44,764 bases of DNA from Chitinivibrionales bacterium (GTDB lineage: Bacteria > Fibrobacterota > Chitinivibrionia > Chitinivibrionales > JANQEN01), in NCBI GenBank assembly GCA_028278335.1, contig JANQEN010000297.1, positions 1 to 44,764 of the forward strand. Direction: 5' to 3'. This document shows, piece by piece, positions 40,079-44,764 of the stretch. Each line of letters opens with the position of its first letter. The first letter of the stretch is position 1. The position numbers and the translations under genes were made by a program. The notes under the pieces were generated by a model, which saw only the letters and a program-made list of their open reading frames with translations, did no database searches and was not told the origin of the DNA.

Positions 40079-42637
40079 CTATCTTCCTCCCGCTTGCATA
40101 TATCTTTTCAATTCATCGTCCAAAAATAGCTTGATCTCTCGATTCTCTGGATTCATCTCATGGGCTCTCTTAAAAAAGGACATTACCCGTTTGAAATCAG
40201 CACGGGTTGTGTGACTTTTATTTTTTTCAATCAGCCCCTGTAGAAAAAAGTATTGGCCTTGGATATAACGGCCCATCTTTTTCATGTTGTCAATGTACAG
40301 TACATGGTCGACCGGATTAATACGTTGCTTAATCGTTGCTTCAAGATTAAGATGCCAATTCTCAACCTTTACACTGGAAGGGGTAAAGAATTCCAAAAAG
40401 GGACGATCATCATAGTGTATAGGAACGTCTTTAGTAAACTCCTTTATCGCCTTACTATTGAGCAACAGGGTTGTTGTTAAAGCATAGGGGTCATATAAAA
40501 AATCATCCTTCAATGAATACAGATATGAACGCATCGCATCAAACCTAACAGAAAAGGGCTCTGGTGTTCCTAAAAGCACACAGTGGGTATGTCCCAACCA
40601 AACGGTTGTATTGGGAAAAACTGAATGGAAGGTTTTAATCAGTGATTTAAATTGATCCAGAGACAATCGGTGTAACGGTAAATATTGACTAACCACACCG
40701 CGCTTTGTAAGGTGCTTTTTACACAGACGAAAGTACTCCTCTGTGTAAAGATTTCCGCAACCTAGCGTGGGATGGGTGGGATCACAGGAAATAAGATCAT
40801 ACTTTTGCTGGGTTACCAATAGATGATTCCTTCCATCACCATCAATAAATTTGACCTTAGGATTATAGGCGATGTTTCTATTTTGTGAGCTAAAATATTT
40901 TGCCGCCTCTCGAACTCCTGGGGCAATCTCCACACAATCAATCTTCTTGATGTCATGGCGGGCCACCTCGGAGGTTGTTATTCCCACACCAAATCCAATG
41001 ATGAGAATATCCTTTATATCTCTATTAACAAGGAAGGGAAGGTGCCCCAACATCTTGACAACTTTAACCGCATCGTACACAATACCACAGACAATATTGT
41101 TGTTGACATAGAGCGAACGAATATTGGACCGTTTGTCCTCACGTACTAATATGGTACCTTCCTGCGTCTCTTTGTAGTAAAGGATTGCATCATCATAGGA
41201 ACTGGTGCGAAAGATTGTGGGTGGATGAATCTTGGCATGTTTGACTCCCCGCACCACAAAGGGAGTAGATACTAAAACCAACACTAGCGAAACTCCCAGG
41301 ATCCACTGTTTTTGCTTTATTGGCTTGAGTGCGAACAGTAGCCCTATCCCCATAAAAAGAGGTATACAGGAAATAAGGATCATACTTTTGGCCACACCAA
41401 AGAGCGGTATCATAATAAAGGCGGCGACCATGGGACCGACAATACTTCCTAAGGTGTTGTAAAAGTAAACGCTTCCCACTCGCTGCCCCAACGTAGCAAT
41501 CCCAACAGAATAGATTTTACAAAGGGCCGGAAATATAATACCTAAACAGGTTGCCGGCACTAATAACAAGATGGTTGCAAGCAGTAAACCGGGCATTATA
41601 ATATCAAAGAGAGGAATTCTCAGGAGATTCGATTTCAAAGGATTGAGAACAAGGGGTATATCATTAAGATATCCCACAACGACAATATTATAGACACCAA
41701 TAATTGCTAAGACACTTACCAAAATAAGAGTTAGATTTGGGCTATCTTTAAAGAAGCGAATAAAGATAAAGCTACCAATACTTATGCCCAGTAAAAAGAC
41801 AATAAGAATACTTGTAAAACTATACGTTGAATTGACAATAAAGACACTTAATACACGGGTGGCTAAAATTTCATAGGCCATTCCACAAAAACCGGTCAAC
41901 CCTGCAATGAGTAGCGTTGCCTGAATCAGCTTTGGTGAAATGGCGAATGACTCTGAGGTACCTTCACCCGTTGTGGTCTTCGCTTTTTGCTCGGATTTAT
42001 TCTCATTGATGGGACGTAATTTTAAGGCAATGACACCAATGCTTAGATTAATCCCGATGGCAATGAGCTGGGTTGCCGTTTGTCCAAGAGATCCAATCAA
42101 GAAAAATCCAGTAATGCCAACCCCCAGAATACTTCCCAAGGTGTTAACTGCATAGAGCATACCAACTCCCCCACCAACAGAACGATCATCAGTAACAAAA
42201 TAGGTGCTCAACACAGGGAGCGTCCCTCCCATCAAGAAGGTCGGCACAAGCATAAATAGAAAGGAGGTAAGTGTTATGGCAACTGTTAAAAGAAGGGTAT
42301 GAGCTCCGAAGGCAGTAAAAAGTAGTTTGTAAAGTCCTGGTAGTATTGAAAAGAGCAGGAGAACCACCAGCGAGGCGATGCCAATACCCATCTCTAAAAA
42401 GCTAAAGGTTTTCATACTATTCTTAGTTTGATCGATTCTTTTTCCCCAATAGCGACTTCCCAATCCAAGACCTGCCATATACACAGAAACGACTACAGTC
42501 AATGCAAGAGTTGTTTTACCAAACACTACCGACAAAATACGAATCCACACCAGCTCGTACATTAACCCAGCAAAACCGGAGAAGAAGAAAAGTACTAACA
42601 GTAACAGTCTTGTTTTACGCTGATCCAGACCGAGCAT
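40079..42637 (-). CDS. Polytopic membrane protein fused to a spermidine-synthase-like domain
   Basis: This 852-residue protein begins with a membrane region of about 450 residues (about 12-14 helices; FFFSGFAGLMYELVWIRILS, VYMAGLGLGSRYWGK, then a second half-repeat ATLLIAGLTGFCGMAYEILATRVLS). A spermidine-synthase/methyltransferase fold follows (about 500-740; ILIIGFGVGITTSEVARH, DCVEIAPGVREAAKYF, DGDGRNHLL). The C-terminal about 90 residues look like TPR helices. The family is widespread and its role is unclear; the acidic CVEIAP and DGDGRN motifs suggest SAM-type cofactor binding, but polyamine synthesis is not certain. Confidence 0.85.
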   Translation of the reverse strand: MLGLDQRKTRLLLLVLFFFSGFAGLMYELVWIRILSVVFGKTTLALTVVVSVYMAGLGLGSRYWGKRIDQTKNSMKTFSFLEMGIGIASLVVLLLFSILPGLYKLLFTAFGAHTLLLTVAITLTSFLFMLVPTFLMGGTLPVLSTYFVTDDRSVGGGVGMLYAVNTLGSILGVGITGFFLIGSLGQTATQLIAIGINLSIGVIALKLRPINENKSEQKAKTTTGEGTSESFAISPKLIQATLLIAGLTGFCGMAYEILATRVLSVFIVNSTYSFTSILIVFLLGISIGSFIFIRFFKDSPNLTLILVSVLAIIGVYNIVVVGYLNDIPLVLNPLKSNLLRIPLFDIIMPGLLLATILLLVPATCLGIIFPALCKIYSVGIATLGQRVGSVYFYNTLGSIVGPMVAAFIMIPLFGVAKSMILISCIPLFMGIGLLFALKPIKQKQWILGVSLVLVLVSTPFVVRGVKHAKIHPPTIFRTSSYDDAILYYKETQEGTILVREDKRSNIRSLYVNNNIVCGIVYDAVKVVKMLGHLPFLVNRDIKDILIIGFGVGITTSEVARHDIKKIDCVEIAPGVREAAKYFSSQNRNIAYNPKVKFIDGDGRNHLLVTQQKYDLISCDPTHPTLGCGNLYTEEYFRLCKKHLTKRGVVSQYLPLHRLSLDQFKSLIKTFHSVFPNTTVWLGHTHCVLLGTPEPFSVRFDAMRSYLYSLKDDFLYDPYALTTTLLLNSKAIKEFTKDVPIHYDDRPFLEFFTPSSVKVENWHLNLEATIKQRINPVDHVLYIDNMKKMGRYIQGQYFFLQGLIEKNKSHTTRADFKRVMSFFKRAHEMNPENREIKLFLDDELKRYMQAGGR

Positions 42638-42829
42638 AGCAATCTCTCTTTTTTTGAATTATTTAATAAATCAGTGTTAAGATAGCTCGTATGTGCAATT
42701 TAAGTCAATGTATTTTGAGAAATCACCGCAATTCCATACAATCTATTATATTTGAATAAGCATTACAAACTTTAACAAAACATCAAAGAAAACTAGCTTG
42801 TATTACTCTTTCCTTTTAGGATGAAAATC

Positions 42830-43693
42830 ATGAAAAAAGGCCTGTTTTTTATTATCCTGTCTACCCTGGCACTGCTTAGTATGGGCTGCATTGAGACCGA
42901 AACGATTATTACCCTAAAAGCCGATGGCAGTGGTACGCTCCAAGAGACAGTTTTACTCAGTAATGCAATTCGTAAATCAATGGAGCAGATGTTCCAGGGA
43001 CTTGTTGATGAGTCAACTGATTCATCGGGCAATCAGAATAAAAATGACTTTAATCTTTTTAAACCAGAAGAGTTAAAGGAAAAGGCAAAAGGCATGGGAG
43101 AAGGAGTCATGTTGGTCTCCTCCCAGGAGTATGCTTCTGAAACGGCACAGGGATATCGCGTTGTTTATTCCTTTAAAGACATCAACAAACTAATGATTAA
43201 TCAAAATCCTGGAGAGCGAATGCCCTCAGGTTCTCCTAAGGAGAGCAAAAAGAGTGTTAAAGAGATGGTGCACTTCAAATTTCAAAAAGGGGATGTGGCA
43301 ACCCTTACCATTAAACGCCCCAAGAGCAAAGAAGAGGCAAAGGAAAAGAAAAAAAGTGCCTCTCATAAGGAGGATAAGCCACAACAACAGGATATGGAAA
43401 TGCCTCAAGAGGGCTTGGAACAGGTAAAACAGATGTTTGGTGGCATGCGGATTGCCTTGATCCTAAACATTGATGGTTCATTGGTTGAAACCAATGCGAC
43501 CCATGTGGAGGGTAATCAAATTACAGTTATGGATATGGACTTTAGCAAGCTTGTAGAGATGCCGGAGGCATTTAAAGATTTTGCTCGTTTCAATCCTAAA
43601 ACTGTGGAAGAGGCAAAGGCGCTTGTTAAAAAGGTCCCCGGCATTAAAGTTGATTTGAATGATGAAATTGTTATAAAACTGAAGAAGCAGTAA
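42830..43693 (+). CDS. Lipoprotein of unknown function
   Basis: A 287-residue lipoprotein: MKKGLFFIILSTLALLSMGC ends in a lipobox Cys (position 20). The ATG at 42830 is preferred to the one at 42821 because AGGA sits at a better distance. The mature protein starts IETETIITLKADGSGTLQETVLLS, the LppM-like opening of several bacterial lipoproteins in which a Thr/Ile-rich strand precedes a helical region. A charged, low-complexity linker (KSKEEAKEKKKSASHKEDK) lies near 170-190. No catalytic motif was seen. Confidence 0.75.
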   Translation: MKKGLFFIILSTLALLSMGCIETETIITLKADGSGTLQETVLLSNAIRKSMEQMFQGLVDESTDSSGNQNKNDFNLFKPEELKEKAKGMGEGVMLVSSQEYASETAQGYRVVYSFKDINKLMINQNPGERMPSGSPKESKKSVKEMVHFKFQKGDVATLTIKRPKSKEEAKEKKKSASHKEDKPQQQDMEMPQEGLEQVKQMFGGMRIALILNIDGSLVETNATHVEGNQITVMDMDFSKLVEMPEAFKDFARFNPKTVEEAKALVKKVPGIKVDLNDEIVIKLKKQ

Positions 43694-43738
43694 AAATTCA
43701 CTCCATACAAATTATTGCAATGATTATATTTATTGATT

Positions 43739-44407
43739 ATGAAAAAAGCAGTATTGAATTTTAAGTCATTAAAAGAGCAGGTATACGAATATCTGCGCGA
43801 GGAGTTTCGCAAACACCGACTAAAACCGGGTGCGATGATTAATATTGACGAAACCAGTAAAGAGCTTGGAATCAGTAGAACACCACTTCGTGATGCCTTG
43901 CTGCAGTTGGAGATCGAAGGGTTTGTCACCATAGTTCCTCGTCGTGGTATCTATGTAAATCAGTTGACTCTTGAGGATATTCAAGAATTTTATCAAGTGA
44001 TCGGTACACTGGAGCATGCAGCGCTTCTAGCCAGTGCAAAGGTTTTTAAACAGGATGATCTTGATAAAATGACCAAGCTCAATGAGGAGATGAAAAAAGC
44101 TGTTGCCAACAATGACTTTGACCTCTTTTATGATAATAATTTGGCCTTTCACAATGTCTTTATCGATCTTACAGGCAATAAAACATTGGTTCAAATTATT
44201 AACAACCTAAAAAAGAGGTTGTATGATCTTCCCCGACCGGAAAAATGGATCAAAGAGTGGGAAGAGGGCTCTACCAAGGAGCATGACATTCTGCTTAACT
44301 TTTTAAAAGAGGGACAGTTTGAAAAGGCCGCAGACCATGTAAAATCAATTCATTGGTCCTTTGATGTGCAGGAAAGTAACATCAAAAAATACTATAATCT
44401 CGATTAA
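43739..44407 (+). CDS. GntR-family regulator with FCD domain
   Basis: This 222-residue protein has an N-terminal winged helix (SLKEQVYEYLREEFRKHRLKPGAMINI...ELGISRTPLRDALLQLEIEGFV) and an all-helical FCD domain (DFDLFYDNNLAFHNVFIDLTGN with Asp/His metal ligands, then HDILLNFLKEGQFEKAADHV with a later His). The FadR/FCD branch controls carbon or fatty-acid use in response to an organic acid. It lies 45 bases after the lipoprotein gene on the same strand. The effector cannot be read from sequence. Confidence 0.93.
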   Translation: MKKAVLNFKSLKEQVYEYLREEFRKHRLKPGAMINIDETSKELGISRTPLRDALLQLEIEGFVTIVPRRGIYVNQLTLEDIQEFYQVIGTLEHAALLASAKVFKQDDLDKMTKLNEEMKKAVANNDFDLFYDNNLAFHNVFIDLTGNKTLVQIINNLKKRLYDLPRPEKWIKEWEEGSTKEHDILLNFLKEGQFEKAADHVKSIHWSFDVQESNIKKYYNLD

Positions 44408-44602
44408 CAAGAACATTCTCTTTTGACGATAGAACGCCAGGGTCCATCCAACGTTTTAATCAACCCTATGCTTATAGGAAAGAATCCTTTTCAATAATGA
44501 ATACCAAAATCCAGATTTAAAACTCATGTTTATTACAATACAATAAATATTTACAGTGTCATTTTTAGTGTAAACTCTATATCCTATTCAAAAGCTTTTA
44601 AT
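44408..44602. other. Short AT-rich intergenic interval
   Basis: No gene or repeat was recognised here before repeat D copy 2 begins. Confidence 0.5.
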
Positions 44603-44764
44603 CCCCTTCAATCGCACCGCATAGATGTTTGGGAAGAGCGAAGATCTGTTCGAGCCCGCAGGGCGAGTTATCGAAGCGGTCAAACAGATATGCAATCAGG
44701 GCGATTGCGGGGTGGCGTCTTTTGCTTACTTTTCTTCGCTATAGAAGAAAAGTAAGGCTGCTGT
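44603..44764. repeat. Dispersed repeat D, copy 2 (cut by window end)
   Basis: This is the reverse-complement copy of 26889-27050. It starts CCCCTTCAATCGCACC, then a GCCCGCAGGGC palindrome and the CTTACTTTTCTTC/GAAGAAAAGTAAG hairpin. Its right end lies outside the window. Confidence 0.88.

Noticed and set aside
1..44764. tRNA or rRNA genes
   Set aside because: No cloverleaf with TTC-arm signature and no rRNA-like conserved stretch was found by eye on either strand.

Overview
This window looks like chromosome of a Gram-negative, AT-rich bacterium with an outer membrane. Several secreted proteins end in a C-terminal tail that resembles Por/type IX secretion sorting domains, and there are lipoproteins with lipoboxes and at least one predicted outer-membrane barrel. 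That mixture fits Fibrobacterota (Chitinivibrionia-like) or a neighbouring Fibrobacterota/Chlorobiota/Bacteroidota group. No rRNA or tRNA is present, so the placement is an inference.

Left part (1-7.4 kb, minus strand): a metal-handling block. It holds an unusual Fur-FeoA fusion regulator, feoA, feoB and a Cys-rich FeoC-like protein, a previously unlisted 58-residue membrane protein, a DtxR/MntR-type regulator with a clear sigma70 promoter, and a NicO-type metal exporter coupled to a DUF1007 protein. A barrel-like outer-membrane protein follows.

Middle part (7.7-22.2 kb): a 796-residue secreted multi-Ig protein with promoter and terminator; a DUF362/secreted-protein pair; then a 2263-residue nonribosomal peptide synthetase. 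Its order is PilZ - unknown domain - condensation - adenylation interrupted by a methyltransferase - carrier protein - a terminal reductase resembling cyanobacterial acyl-ACP reductase. A histidine kinase and a single-domain response regulator are divergently transcribed beside it. This is the strongest candidate for an undescribed system: a single-module, possibly cyclic-di-GMP-responsive synthetase that may release an aldehyde or alcohol.

Right part (22.4-44.8 kb): secreted proteins, two of which are whole genes only if an in-frame UGA is read as selenocysteine. One has a U-P-S-C thioredoxin-type motif. The other has a C-U dyad followed by a hairpin very like the E. coli fdhF SECIS. An operon of two paralogous lipoproteins, ECF sigma factor, zinc-finger anti-sigma factor and caspase-like protease follows. 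Then come a repeat-rich non-coding region, an M48 protease operon, a GH16 glycoside hydrolase with a nonsense codon at position 3 of its probable reading frame, a Lys/Ala-rich repeat protein, a membrane protein fused to a spermidine-synthase-like domain, a lipoprotein and a GntR/FCD regulator.

The window is rich in dispersed palindromic repeats: a family of about 163-nt full-length hairpins with a shared apical stem (three copies), two other dispersed repeat families (two copies each), a cruciform, and an eight-unit 42-nt tandem array that is palindromic in each unit and open on both strands.
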